Assembly (NCBI RefSeq): GCF_000150955.2
Contig: NC_011675.1
Span: 697,150-761,149, forward strand
Source of the DNA: Phaeodactylum tricornutum CCAP 1055/1
Lineage: Eukaryota > Bacillariophyta > Bacillariophyceae > Surirellales > Neidiaceae
Length of the DNA: 64,000 nt
Direction: 5' to 3'
Below are positions 22,168 through 33,312 of this stretch, one piece after another. The stretch's first letter is position 1. Every line of letters begins with the position of its first letter. Made by a program: the position numbers and the translations under genes. The notes beneath the pieces are model-generated. The model made no database searches and was not told the DNA's origin. It worked only from the letters and a program-made list of their open reading frames with translations.

Positions 22168-22623
22168 CCTGAAGCCACCTAAGAAAATTGCTCTTTTCGT
22201 TCGCTTAGCAAGAAAGGCGATAATTTGAAAACGGGCTCATCGCTCGCTTTCATCGAGGTCCACAATATCGACCGCAATGGGTAAAACGTTATGACTTTCA
22301 TTCTAGTTGGTGCCGTGACAAGTAAGTATACATGATTTTTTACCCATGGCGATTGCCGTTTTGATCAGAAACTTGACGGACGGCCTTTCTTAAAAAAGCT
22401 AGCATCAAACACGGCCAGAGCGGACAACGGAAGAGAACAGACCAAAGGTCCTGCTGTTCGACTCTTTGCCTAATTTTTTTTGCTTCGACCTATGATTCTG
22501 AAGAAAATGCTATCATAGAACGTAGCGTATCCAGGCATACCAATTACAGGCTAAATTCAAACTCCTTGTGGACAATCCATTTTTGCAGAGAAGCTTATAA
22601 ACTCTCGCGGCAGATTGTAACAC
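22168..22623. other. Intergenic gap
   Basis: Nothing recognised in 456 bp. Confidence 0.5.
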
Positions 22624-23975
22624 TCAGTTTAGTGCTTTCTTCAGCCGTAGCTCACACGGATCTATTTCCCATCGGGCCAAAGCCTGATCAAGAAACTCAA
22701 CTGAGCTCACATGCACTCCTCCTGCATGAATAAAATACTGTCTTATCCATCTTGACGCATCTTTTCCTATCTTCAAGAGCACGTCGCGCAAGCCATCGTA
22801 TTTGCGATCGCATATGTTAATGCGCTTGTGAGCGTTCGGGAAAGTGCTCGTTTCCAAACCGCTCAATCTCCGACGACTCTCTTTATCTTCACTAAGAGGA
22901 GAAAATGGCTCGTCAACGTGCAGAAATCGTTGAAGATCGTCGCGAAACTGTCGTTGTCGTCTTTCATTGTTATCAGCTATTTGAGAGATATCGTACAGAA
23001 ATATTTCGTGCCCAGAGGATCCGGTCTGATTAACAAAAGAGCTGAATCCTTTCGGAAAATACTGCTGCTCCTCAGGTGTAGACATTTTTGTTTTCCCCAG
23101 AAGAGCGAGCGGTTCGTGAAACTTGGCTTGATGTGTACACACACCTCCAGTCTTGTAGCGAGGTCCCACTTTCTCACAATCTCCTATAAGCTCCAATGCT
23201 GGAAGCAGCTGAAACCTATCTAGTCTAGTGCGAACTGAAAGGGCAGCAATCACCTGTTAGCTGCACAACAACGAAATCAGGTTAATATCCCGCACAAAGT
23301 ACATACAATTATAAAATGACTCGAACCTGTTCTCGCGAGTGTGAGGCAAAGAATAAATTTAGACAGCAATTGACCGAAAACAAAGCATGGCACTTGTCCC
23401 ACGTACCACAAAACAGGGTGTCGCACCCCCACAACAAAACGAGCATTTGGAAATAGTGTAGATAAGGTGTGTAAGGCTTGGGGAATTTCTAGATAAGAGG
23501 GACATTTGGCGCCGCGAATGTAGTTTCCACGGGGGAGTTCTTCCGCCAACTTCTTGACTAGATTGGATGCGGCGTAGCCTTCGTCGCGGATTGAGCAATG
23601 TTCTCCATCCAACATCGAAATTTGAGGATGACGATCAAAATAAGCTTGCATGGCAGTGGTCCCACATTTGGCAAACCCAACCACAGCTAGATGCATTAGC
23701 CATGCAACATCACCGGTAATGTTGGGTCCATTGACGAGGCTTTCAACACGAGGGCGAGGGGTTGGTTCCAACGCAATGAAATTTGAAAGATTTTTGAAGG
23801 AAAAAGTATCTTGTCTTCCCTCGGGGTCAGGTTCTGTCGGTGTAAAGGAAGGATCGCGTGTATACAGAGGATCTGATTCGTCGAATAAGATAAGAGCTAC
23901 TTGAACACGATTCACCAGCAGCGCCATGACCGAGCCTGCTATCGTGAACATGAAAGTGGTGCGAAGGCGAAGCAT
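22624..23975 (-). CDS. Type II membrane sulfotransferase with a 20-nt exon
   Basis: Minus strand, exons 23975-23407, 23326-23307 and 23234-22624; phases close to 399 codons. The enzyme would move sulfate from PAPS to a carbohydrate or small substrate, probably in the Golgi. Visible: a membrane anchor near residues 8-30, the 5'-phosphosulfate loop VVGFAKCGTTAMQAYF (near residue 80), the 3'-phosphate site ARFVVGVRHPVLW, and, in the middle exon of 20 nt, the residues WFESFYN that complete the family pattern RHPV.WFESFYN(F/Y)R. The last exon carries the C-terminal block DRKYDGLRDVLLKIG. All three introns' borders are GT-AG. Without the tiny exon the frame does not continue, so the exon is well supported. 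Substrate unknown. Confidence 0.85.
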
Positions 23976-25059
23976 GCTGATTGCCTAATGTCAGACCCAC
24001 AGCAACGGACGTTTCCTGTTCATCAAAATACTCTGTTCTTATTGTTAAGCTGACATCGCCCTTCACTAATAAAGTCCATCAGTTATTCAAGCAAAGGGCA
24101 GTGCTTGTGAATTTGTGACTTCATTCTCATGCTGAAAGTTACCAACTGGAGTGGCGAACGATTTTCGTCCGCGGTCCGTGACTTGCTTATTGTTTGTGCT
24201 TACATATGTCTGTCATATGTTTTAGAAGGTTTAGAATGACCTGATTTGTGTCTTACCGGGAATAAGTGCAGTCATGTCATCGATGTGTCCTATTTGATAA
24301 TGTGGCGACGGCATCAGGTCTGATTGGTCAGTGAAACAGCACAACGGATTGAGCTCCCCTTAAATGTAAGCACAACCTTAGAAGAATCCAGCCACTATTA
24401 GTAGCCCTCCAAGTAGAGCCCTATCACAGTAAATTAAAATCATCAACCATGTAATGTAGACTCAGAGGGTAGCCAACAATCTTTACACAAGCCACAAAGG
24501 AAATAGTCTTGAGTTGGTATAGTAAAACATATACAATGGTAAAAACCTATGCTTTTAGTTGTACAGAGTACTATCAAAGTACAACTAACTGTAAATGCTA
24601 TGGACTATATTCAAATTGTGTGACTGACGGTAAGAGGTGATGATGCTTCCCAAACACCCATTCACATTACAATTATAAGTGCAAGAGCTACCACCATCAG
24701 ACCACAGTGCAACAGTTCTATGGTTTTTGCCAAGAAACCACTGACTATCAGACCCGACCCTGCAGTGTAGTCATGTACGCTGTTTTTGCATCAATAACTA
24801 AAAGTCTATATCTACATTCATCTTTCTCATCCTTCTTGGAAGATTTGTCTTCAATCTCTCAGGGTGTGCATCACTGACAAGCATGATGTAGTAGCCATTG
24901 CATAAAAAATAATTTACATCAGATAAATAAAAATATCATTTATTCAAACATGTGCAAAACCAAGTCACTACAATATCTTTCAGAGAATCCTATGAAGTAC
25001 AAATAAATATTCCCCCAAGCTACAAATGATGACAATTTTTGCCTAATTAATGTAAAAAC
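23976..25059. other. A/T-rich stretch, no gene recognised
   Basis: Over 1 kb with no open frame of note; it borders the decayed aminopeptidase gene and may hold older debris, but I could not identify any. Confidence 0.45.
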
Positions 25060-25197
25060 TCCTCAACTAGAACCATGTCTTCTTGACAATGTTTGCTTGC
25101 ATTTGAATGCCTTCTAACAATTGCATCAGATGTCATTGGGCCAAGCCTACCTCATGATTTGATTCCCCAAAGAAGCTTTCCACGTCATCCGCTTCAT

Positions 25198-25207
25198 TGA
25201 CTGTGAG
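25198..25207 (+). promoter_or_regulatory. TGACTGTGAG word in former coding sequence
   Basis: Lies in the 3' part of the aminopeptidase pseudogene, so presumably not a gene-start signal here. Confidence 0.2.
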
Positions 25208-25884
25208 TGTCAACAGCCCTTGACAGTAAAAAGCAATGCATAATTAGGGTTAAAGAAGGCCAAGACAGTCAGTGGCGCTTAGTGGAAGAATGAGGGTTTA
25301 TGATTTCTGACCTCTGCCATTGGGAAGCAGTATATGCAGCACGGTAAAACCCAGTCTGGTCAATGTAGTTTGAACAATTTGCCAGATCTAGTCCATTTGT
25401 AAATTTTGGTGGAAAGAGAATTTATCTTGTCACCATTTGGCCCATTGATGATCCTGGTCCTAGAAGTTTGTCAAAGCCTTCCACATGGGCAGTAACAGTA
25501 ATTGGCCATGTTGTACATTTTTGTTTGTCTGGACCAGAGACCAACATGTGGGAAATATTGATTGATCCGTCTTCCAAAAGTAGAAGTATTGGATTTCCTA
25601 TTTTCAGTGTCAAAGGAGCCATAAATTTGATGCAGGGATGCCCAGCACTGTTTCCAGAGCGGCCCACAGGTTGTTGATTGCGGCATTCCCAAATTCGATT
25701 TTTTTCAGACATGTTTGCATTCCTTCCATAAAGTTGTCCTTGCCAATCAGCAACAAAATCATGCCAAAAATTGACGCAGCTTTGGCATATAAAATAGCGC
25801 CAAAAATCTCGTAAATGTTGTTTGGATGCATTCTTCACCTCTACCGGGTGGCTTGATTCCATGGAGTCTGTCATGGTACACTAT

Positions 25885-26762
25885 TGTTACGGTACGCTAC
25901 CTTGCGGCATGTCCCTCGGACAGCTCCCACTTGATAAGGAAAGTGTAAGTGTGAGCCAATCCGATGGACGCAGCGGTTACGCGTCCCATATGGAGTTTGT
26001 GTCGGCCTTATTGCGCAAATATACCGTATTTGAGTTACCCTGTTGTGGTTTACCTCCTTGCGACATGTCTTGTGGAAATTATTCACTAAACGCGGATGTC
26101 TCAAGTGTGAGTCAAAACTATGCACATGGAGTTAAGGAGGCACGCACAGAAATGATACCAAAGCCTTGTTCCGTGGCCACGTGGACTCACAATAATCGAA
26201 GCGTTTGTACAATTGCTATGTTTCCGGAGCCGCATGTGCTTAGTCTCCACTTGTCGGTTTACACGACCAAAATGGACTGGGATATAATTGGAACATCGAA
26301 AATACGATTGAAGCAATAAAGGGGCTATCACAAGACACATGGTGGGACTGAAGAAGAACAGCTACTCACCATAGGTGTTGTGCATGGGACTCATAGTTCT
26401 GGAGGTATATATACATGTGGGAGAAAGATTGTCTATTGAGATTATGGAAGTTGGTGAAGATCAATGATGCGCTGGCACTTTGTGGGATTGTTCACTGGAC
26501 TGAACAACAGATTGACTAGTTTGTAGCATGTAATTTTCCACTCATTGTTTTATAAGTTCATTGATCCAAATATTGCATTATAGCATAGGTCCTTGCATCC
26601 GCTGTCTAACCCGTGGGGAGCGTCGTCAGTGAGTGAGTTTTACAGTCCCTAAGCTTGCTTAGGTGTATTGCAGGTTGTTCGTCATAACGCCCACCTTTGT
26701 TTACCACACACTGTCATAACAGCGATCCGTCCTCGGTTGTGCTTTGGTAGTACTCCGTAACA
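25885..26762 (+). repeat. 5' LTR of the young element
   Basis: 878 bp, ends form the inverted pair TGTTACGG/CCGTAACA. Directly repeated at 29188. Confidence 0.9.
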
Positions 26763-27402
26763 GATTAACAGTCTTGACAGCACGTCAAACCACTGCTGCC
26801 CATTGCACAGTCGTTTGTGGTAAACACATCTTGAGGTCTTCGCTCAAGACGGTTTCCAAACTTCGTACTTGGTGTACATTGTTTGGTTACTAACTGCTGA
26901 CATCTTTTGTTTGTTACATCAAGTGTCAGAGGTGCCACCTTAAGTGGGGTATTTATCGGCTTGTGTAACGCATTGGTTGGAAGCTGCTACCCTACTTCCT
27001 CACGGTAACTGGTATTGAGAACCCACTGGTACAGCTTCAGGGTTTGTCAATAAGTTTCCGTGGCCTCCCTACTTCCTCGGAATCACGGGTGTCGAGAGCC
27101 CATTGGAGTCTTCAGGGTTTGACAACAAGTTGTTTCGTGACGTCGGGTTGCTATAGTTGGGTGAGGTAGAAATACCAATAGGCTCAAGGACTCCATCCCT
27201 GATTCCGGTTGGGACGGGCTTACGACCCGGCTTAAAATAGTACAGGGGGACTATCAAACGCCCGACACTTCGTGTTTGCGTGTGTGCGGAACGGACACTG
27301 CCTACGGAGGCAGGGCAAGGGACCCAAACCCATAAGTGGTTCTTTTTTTTCGTTTTGAGAACCGCAAGAACCTTTCTTATTGGTTTGGCTACCCAACCCA
27401 TC

Positions 27403-29622
27403 ATGTCAGCAAGCACTGGACAAATGACCAGCAGCACTGTCTTCTCGCATTTTTTGGATAATGTTTTCTCAATTCCCCAAGGGCATCCAATTCGGCTTAG
27501 CTTTGCTCAGCAAGGGTATGATACCGTGGAAGACCTTCTCGGTATTTGTGAGAATGAACTTGGTACCTTTGGGTATGTTCCTCCAACAAGCTTGGACACC
27601 AATGACAACCCCCAGTGGACCCCATTGCTCATGGCACACCGACAGATCCTTCGCCATTTTCTACGTTGGCAGGCCTCACTTGAACGGAAAAAGGGAAGTT
27701 CTTTAGACAATTCTGAGCTTGTTGAGTTGACCAGTAGTGACTTTGCCTTCTATAAACGGTCGGCACTTGGCCAAGTTTCAAGCGTATTGACCACTGCAAC
27801 ATCTTCTTTGAGCGCCCCGGGCATACCTAACAAACCTCGGTCGGTTTTTTACGGACAGAAGAAACCTGTTTATTGTAAAGAAGATGCAACTACCCTGTCT
27901 GTCAACAACACCAATGCAATCACGTACTGTTCGAGTGTACATTCTGCATTGAGATCCGGAGCAACCAACCTTGACCTTATGCCACAGGATGGGGAGAGTA
28001 TTCCTAAACCCATCAGCTTTGTCAAGCCCCTTGGAACTGAAACCAACAATTCCTGTGCCTTTAAGGGTTTACCTGGTTTCACTCCTGACAACCTCATTGG
28101 AAAAACTTTTCTAACCGACAGTCAGGATGATGGGGAGCTATTTCGTGAACGGCAAACTTTCCCAACTGATACTCAGGATGATGGGGAGCAACTGTGTGAA
28201 TGCAATACAGGAAAATTTCTGGAATGTGATAAACCATCTGATGAAAAAATTTTGGAGGGACTTGTAATCAGTGATGACAAGTATGATGAAACTCTAGTTT
28301 GCAACGAAGTTCTAGACAATCACGAAACCAATCTAGATGAAAAGTTGCAAGACACAGATGGACCGTGGTGTTTTGAGGGCATTGTCGCATGCAAAGGACC
28401 TTTCCCCTCTTCACACACGTCAGAAATCTACAAAAGTTCTAGATACAATGTGTTTGATTGGGGACCTAGCTACGGATTGCTAGATGCCATACAGGTCAAC
28501 AACCTTGAAATATGTGCTACCTATGCTAAACACCAAGATCTACTAGACACATTGGGAGGGAATCATTCCAACTGGTTTGCAACTAGATTTGAAGAGTTTC
28601 AAGGACTTCTTGACCAAGATTGTCTGAGGTGCTTTCAACATTCCCCTGTCTTCAAATCTGAGTGCCAACTCCCTCATGACCCTAACAAAGCTGTAGCTAT
28701 TGACAAGTCAAATGGAAATAGCAACTGGCAGGATGATAAGAGCTTTGAAAGGGGCAAGCTTTGTGAGCATAACATTTTTATTGCGAAACAGGAAAATCTG
28801 GTGCACAGCAACCAAGTCTCAAACGCACCGGAAGAGTACAAGAATATCCTCATCCATATGGTCTACAATGTCAAGCATGACGGAAGGCACATTTCTCACG
28901 ACATGATAACAGTGCATTCCGTGACAGGAGTTCTTTGTCTCATCAACATACGGCATAACTCATTGTCCTACCCGCAAGTTTGCGAGGCAATCCCAGATGA
29001 TGTTACCTATGCTCTGAAGATCCTAAGTGGTGAGATCCTAAGTGGTGAGAACATAGATGACATGCTCAGCAAGTTTTGGAATTTTCTACAAATGTGGCCA
29101 CTTGTCAAACTTCTCCTGTTTGAAAAGGGGGACAAATCAAATTGTGAGGCAAGGACATCTATAGCATCAAGACAGGCCGATGGGGAGTGTTACGGTACGC
29201 TACCTTGCGGCATGTCCCTCGGACAGCTCCCACTTGATAAGGAAAGTGTAAGTGTGAGCCAATCCGATGGACGCAGCGGTTACGCGTCCCATATGGAGTT
29301 TGTGTCGGCCTTATTGCGCAAATATACCGTATTTGAGTTACCCTGTTGTGGTTTACCTCCTTGCGACATGTCTTGTGGAAATTATTCACTAAACGCGGAT
29401 GTCTCAAGTGTGAGTCAAAACTATGCACATGGAGTTAAGGAGGCACGCACAGAAATGATACCAAAGCCTTGTTCCGTGGCCACGTGGACTCACAATAATC
29501 GAAGCGTTTGTACAATTGCTATGTTTCCGGAGCCGCATGTGCTTAGTCTCCACTTGTCGGTTTACACGACCAAAATGGACTGGGATATAATTGGAACATC
29601 GAAAATACGATTGAAGCAATAA
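27403..29622 (+). CDS. Gag-like/Copia N-terminal ORF of the young LTR element
   Basis: Open for about 740 codons from the ATG at 27403, running past the internal region into the 3' LTR, so its last 145 codons are LTR-encoded. The N-terminal part (FSHFLDNVFSIPQGHP, then QGYDTVEDLL and a segment like TSSDFAFYKRS) matches the opening domain of diatom Copia polyproteins; the middle has GKTFLTD...DGE, NEVLDNHE and GPFPSSHTSEIYKSSRYNV, a block that in larger relatives lies between gag and the polymerase. The reading is whole by inspection. It is element-encoded, not a host gene. Confidence 0.75.
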   Translation: MSASTGQMTSSTVFSHFLDNVFSIPQGHPIRLSFAQQGYDTVEDLLGICENELGTFGYVPPTSLDTNDNPQWTPLLMAHRQILRHFLRWQASLERKKGSSLDNSELVELTSSDFAFYKRSALGQVSSVLTTATSSLSAPGIPNKPRSVFYGQKKPVYCKEDATTLSVNNTNAITYCSSVHSALRSGATNLDLMPQDGESIPKPISFVKPLGTETNNSCAFKGLPGFTPDNLIGKTFLTDSQDDGELFRERQTFPTDTQDDGEQLCECNTGKFLECDKPSDEKILEGLVISDDKYDETLVCNEVLDNHETNLDEKLQDTDGPWCFEGIVACKGPFPSSHTSEIYKSSRYNVFDWGPSYGLLDAIQVNNLEICATYAKHQDLLDTLGGNHSNWFATRFEEFQGLLDQDCLRCFQHSPVFKSECQLPHDPNKAVAIDKSNGNSNWQDDKSFERGKLCEHNIFIAKQENLVHSNQVSNAPEEYKNILIHMVYNVKHDGRHISHDMITVHSVTGVLCLINIRHNSLSYPQVCEAIPDDVTYALKILSGEILSGENIDDMLSKFWNFLQMWPLVKLLLFEKGDKSNCEARTSIASRQADGECYGTLPCGMSLGQLPLDKESVSVSQSDGRSGYASHMEFVSALLRKYTVFELPCCGLPPCDMSCGNYSLNADVSSVSQNYAHGVKEARTEMIPKPCSVATWTHNNRSVCTIAMFPEPHVLSLHLSVYTTKMDWDIIGTSKIRLKQ

Positions 29623-30065
29623 AGGGGCTATCACAAGACACATGGTGGGACTGAAGAAGAACAGCTACTCACCATAGGTGTTGTGCATGGGACTCATAGT
29701 TCTGGAGGTATATATACATGTGGGAGAAAGATTGTCTATTGAGATTATGGAAGTTGGTGAAGATCAATGATGCGCTGGCACTTTGTGGGATTGTTCACTG
29801 GACTGAACAACAGATTGACTAGTTTGTAGCATGTAATTTTCCACTCATTGTTTTAGAAATTCTTTGATCCAAATATTGCATTATAGCATAGGTCCTTGCA
29901 TCCGCTGTCTAACCCGTGGGGAGCGTCGTCAGCAAGTGAGTTTTACAGTCCCTAAGCTTGCTTAGGTGTATCGCAGGTCGTTCGTCATAACGCCCACCTT
30001 TGTTTACCACACACTGTCATAACAGCGATCCGTCCTCGGTTGTGCTTTGGTAGTACTCCGTAACA
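29188..30065 (+). repeat. 3' LTR of the young element
   Basis: 878 bp; preceded by the purine-rich tract GATGGGGAG, the expected plus-strand primer position. Its differences from the 5' LTR all fall in the last third. Confidence 0.9.
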
Positions 30066-31188
30066 ACTATTTTGCAGCGTGTCCCTTGGATGTATGCCAG
30101 TTAGTATGGAAAACGCAATTGTGAGCCAATCCAATGGGCGCGGCATTTAGGTGTCACATGTGGAGTTTGTGTTGGCCTTGTTGTGCAAATTCACCATATT
30201 TGCATTACATATGGAAGTCATTTGTATCCTGGAGTCATGAATACAGGATACATACAAATGGCAGTTAGGAAAAGATACTAAACCAGTCTCACAAATCACA
30301 TGACAAGCAAGGAGCAATATTCATTACTCACCATGGGATTCTGTATGGGATTTATATTTACAGGTTTTATGCACATGTGGGAAGATTCAAGACTAGCTAT
30401 GTTTTTGGTAAGACTGCTCACTGGATTGAACAGACTTTGCAAGATCAACTAGTTTATAGAATGTAATCTTTTACTCATTGTTATAGAAATTCTTTGATCC
30501 AAATATTGCATAATAGCATAGGTCCTTGTATCCACTGTCTAACCCGTAGGTAGCATTGTCAGCAAGTGCGTTTAACAGTCCCTAGGTGTGCTTAGGTGTA
30601 TTGCAGGTTGTTTGTCATAATGCCCAACCTGTGCTTACCACGCACTGTCAAACAGTGTTACTGTCCTACATACGTACATTGGTTGTACTATGTGAGAGTC
30701 CAACTGCATTGCCAGTCCATAAACAAATTGTACAAACTAAGTTTATGTCTCCCATTGAGCATTCTGGGATTCAGAAAGATTTTGATTAGATTCTTCTGTT
30801 ATACACAAGTTTAGCTCTATGGTGTATATACACCAACAAATTCCATGTATTGGGCAATGCCCTCCTTGAGCCATAATTGTCTCCAGAATTCTGTGGTTGC
30901 AAGGTTGCCAAACCACACGTGCGCAAGCTCATGACAGTATGTCTGAGCAATCCCCCATTTCAAACTTTCAGAAGATAAATTTGGTTTCATCAGAATTTTG
31001 CTTCCTTGTACCTATGATGCAGCTGCAGTTTACCATGGCACCTGCAGCAAAGTCAGGAATTGCAAGGAGGTTGCTTTTATGGAGTGGATAGGGAATCTGA
31101 CAAAGATTTTGATAGAGATCAAGGATCTGAGTCACCACATCCAGACAGAATTGACCTTGCTTGGTCTTGCAGTCACAGTGTAAACTGT

Positions 31189-31602
31189 TGTTGAAAACTC
31201 CGGTTTCTTCTGATCTTTTGACTGTCTGAGTGACTAGTCGACAACAGAGACGTAATAAATAGATTCTCTCTTATTTCTCCTTTACGTTTGATCTACTCTT
31301 TCACACTGCTCTAGTGCTTGTTGTTGTGATCTTTATTTTACTTTTCACTAGTTCTGTTTCCTCTCAAACCTTGCTGTTTGATCGCTAATCCTTCGCTATT
31401 TCATTGCTTACTCCGATGGTTACATCCAACACTTCTCTGTGTCTTACTTTCAATCCGTTGGCTTGTTTCATAGGATGATCATATCCCAAAATCCATCGAA
31501 CATATAATTTAGCTCGAGATGGGAGCTCGCTCTTTTTCAAATCTCTTTGTGTGACATGTCGCATTCTGCCGGACATGTCCCACTTGACTGCCAAACTTGA
31601 CA
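31189..31602. repeat. Solo-LTR-like repeat, copy 1 (inside the aminopeptidase pseudogene)
   Basis: Fossil repeat of 414 bp with ends TGTTG...TTGACA, flanked by AACTGT on both sides (31183-31188 and 31603-31608). The flanks match up with continuous aminopeptidase coding sequence, which places both borders. A diverged second copy in the same orientation lies at 57135-57558. TG..CA ends and a short target repeat fit a solo LTR; the parent family is not identified. Confidence 0.7.
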
Positions 31603-32290
31603 AACTGTAGTTAAGACACCATTGTGCATTTGTGAAACTCCATCAAATAGACCTACAGCCAGAGCAACAAGATACGTTGACATTACAGGTGTTGTCTGAA
31701 AGGTGACCATCTTGACATGTTTCCCTTCTTTGTATTCTGTATGAACTGTCACTGTCAGAGTGTTGCTAATGCTTTGCAACTCCAATGGAACCATCGCAGT
31801 AATGTTGCTTTTAGAGCGGGTTTGTTGAAACAAGGAAAAGCATGTTGAGCATTAATTGGTTCAAACTGTGTAGTAGCCATGATGTGAGTCTTTCTATCTA
31901 GTTCTACATAGGTTGGTCTGTAGAGCCCACACATTTGTTCATCCAAAATGCCATAGAAATTAATCTCCATAGTACATTTTTCGCCTTCCTTTCAACTGTC
32001 AATTGTGACAAACACAATTTTACAATGTTGCTTGTACATATTGTAACTCAATTTGGTAAATTCAACACAATAATTTTTGTTTGCTAGATACAATGTTGCT
32101 TTGACAAACTGTAGTTGGAAGGAATTCACCATGACACTCACAGCCCTGTAAGTCTTTCTAGTATGGTCCCTTGAATCAAGATGCTCCCTTTAAAGCTGGA
32201 ATTGCTGAAGTTCAATTGACTATACATCAAGTCGTAATGCAACGGCTTTAATTTCGCAGGTAAATGGGCCTCTTTCTAAAAGTTAGTGCA

Positions 32291-32727
32291 GCTTTTTGAC
32301 ATGACAACTGCTGATCCCAAATCAAACATTTGAAGCACTAAAGATTGCTGAAGGGTTGCAGGAGCAGTTATAGAGAGGTGACAGAGGTACTATTTTTGTG
32401 AATCCAGTCTATTATAAGTATCCTGCCAGATGAAATTTCAGAAAGCATCAAAGCCTAGAGTAAAGAGGTTTTAGGGTTTCCTACGCCAGATTTGAAAAGG
32501 CAATTTGAACCTGATATCATTTTGCAACAAGTAATTTGAAATATCGTTGTCGTTCACAGTCAATGTTGCATCATGTAAGTCTGAAATATCAGTATTGTCC
32601 CCGTCTCGACTTGACACAGTCGACAAAAGCGCACCGTGGGCATTGACCTCTTTGGCTTTTTGACATTATCCGACGCATTGTCGACGACACAAATTATTTG
32701 TCCTTTATCGATTCCAATCCAGTCAGC
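32291..32727. other. Gap between the pseudogene and the SpoU gene
   Basis: Possibly former promoter and 5' end of the aminopeptidase gene; nothing else recognised. Confidence 0.45.
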
Positions 32728-33312
32728 ATGCGCGCCAACGTTGCTTCTGCAACGAAAACCGAGTCTGCGGCTCCTCGTCAAGATAGCGAAGGTATTCCGA
32801 GAAAAAGAATACCAAAACTCTATTTGGTGATTACTAATATTTCCAAGCGCCCAAATATTCGTGCCTTACTGGAACTTGCTGCTGCTTTTGGGTGTGACAA
32901 AGTCTTAGTGGTCGGACAGCAGAAATTCGATATTTCGCCAAAGGGCACAGACATTCCTCGATCGATTCGAGAACATGTAGAGAGGGGTGGTCTACATATT
33001 GAGCGTTACTCTTCGTGGGAAGCATGTATCAATTTTTTGTCTTCGCACGGTATTCGACTGGTTGGTGTTGAGATCCATGTAGATGCAAGACCTATCGAAG
33101 CCTATCTAGATTACAAGGATACAGCCTTTTTGATGGGAAACGAAGGGCAGGGTATCAATGAGAAGCACATGAAATCGTGTGATGCTTTTGTAACTATACC
33201 ACAGTACGGTGGAGGAACGGCCAGTCTGAATGTGTACGTTGCCGCCAGTATTGTTTTACATTCATTTCATCAATGGCAGCAGGGTGAGTTTTCCAAACAC
33301 AATTCTAGCTAG
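32728..33312 (+). CDS. SpoU/TrmH-family RNA 2'-O-methyltransferase
   Basis: 194 codons from the ATG at 32728. The SPOUT knot is complete: motif 1 near NISKRPNIRALLELAAAFG, motif 2 AFLMGNEGQGI and motif 3 IPQYGGGTASLNVYVAASIV, which together bind S-adenosylmethionine and methylate a ribose in tRNA or rRNA. The chain is short and has no RNA-binding extension, so it looks like a stand-alone TrmH-like enzyme. The first 30 residues are Ser/Ala/Arg-rich and could be a weak organelle leader. The family is firm; the target RNA is not known. Confidence 0.9.
   Translation: MRANVASATKTESAAPRQDSEGIPRKRIPKLYLVITNISKRPNIRALLELAAAFGCDKVLVVGQQKFDISPKGTDIPRSIREHVERGGLHIERYSSWEACINFLSSHGIRLVGVEIHVDARPIEAYLDYKDTAFLMGNEGQGINEKHMKSCDAFVTIPQYGGGTASLNVYVAASIVLHSFHQWQQGEFSKHNSS

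Larger units (their letters stand above)
25880..30070 (+). mobile_element. Young short LTR element with Copia gag-like ORF, no pol
   Basis: A complete-looking LTR structure: two 878-bp LTRs (25885-26762 and 29188-30065), both starting TGTTACGG and ending CCGTAACA, flanked by the target repeat ACTAT (25880-25884 and 30066-30070). The internal part is only 2.4 kb. The LTRs differ at about seven places by eye, so the insertion is recent. No reverse transcriptase, integrase or RNase H is visible, which makes it a non-autonomous element that would need enzymes from a relative. Confidence 0.88.
25869..30695 (+). mobile_element. Old solo LTR, split by a younger element
   Basis: Fossil LTR related to, but clearly diverged from, the LTRs of the young element inside it. 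Its first 16 bp lie at 25869-25884 (TGTCATGG...) and the rest at 30066 to about 30695. Candidate 5-bp target repeats GAGTC flank it (25864-25868 and about 30696-30700). It interrupts the aminopeptidase gene. Its internal region is absent, so it looks like a solo LTR of an LTR-retrotransposon. Confidence 0.7.
25060..32290 (-). pseudogene. Decayed M1-family (puromycin-sensitive type) aminopeptidase gene
   Basis: Minus strand, in pieces. From its 5' end: LPAKLKPLHYDL near 32260, then ATTQFEPINAQHAFPCFN and PVMSTYLVALAVG between about 31900 and 31650, then IPDFAAGAMVN near 31040 (the GAMEN exopeptidase motif, altered), the zinc motif HELAHVWFGNL near 30920, SMESSHPVEV near 25860, a block like KDNFMEGMQT and FGNAAINNLWAALE near 25700, a C-terminal sandwich part near 25500, and QLLEGIQMQANIVKK near 25100. 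Stops and frame changes are frequent between the blocks. The gene is cut at 31189-31602 by an LTR-like repeat and at 25869/30695 by an old LTR carrying a younger element. M1 enzymes remove N-terminal residues from peptides using zinc; this copy cannot be active as a whole. Confidence 0.85.

Noticed and set aside
27280-29622. Long ORF as a host gene
   Set aside because: It lies wholly within a pair of matching LTRs, ends inside the 3' LTR and matches the opening part of diatom Copia polyproteins.
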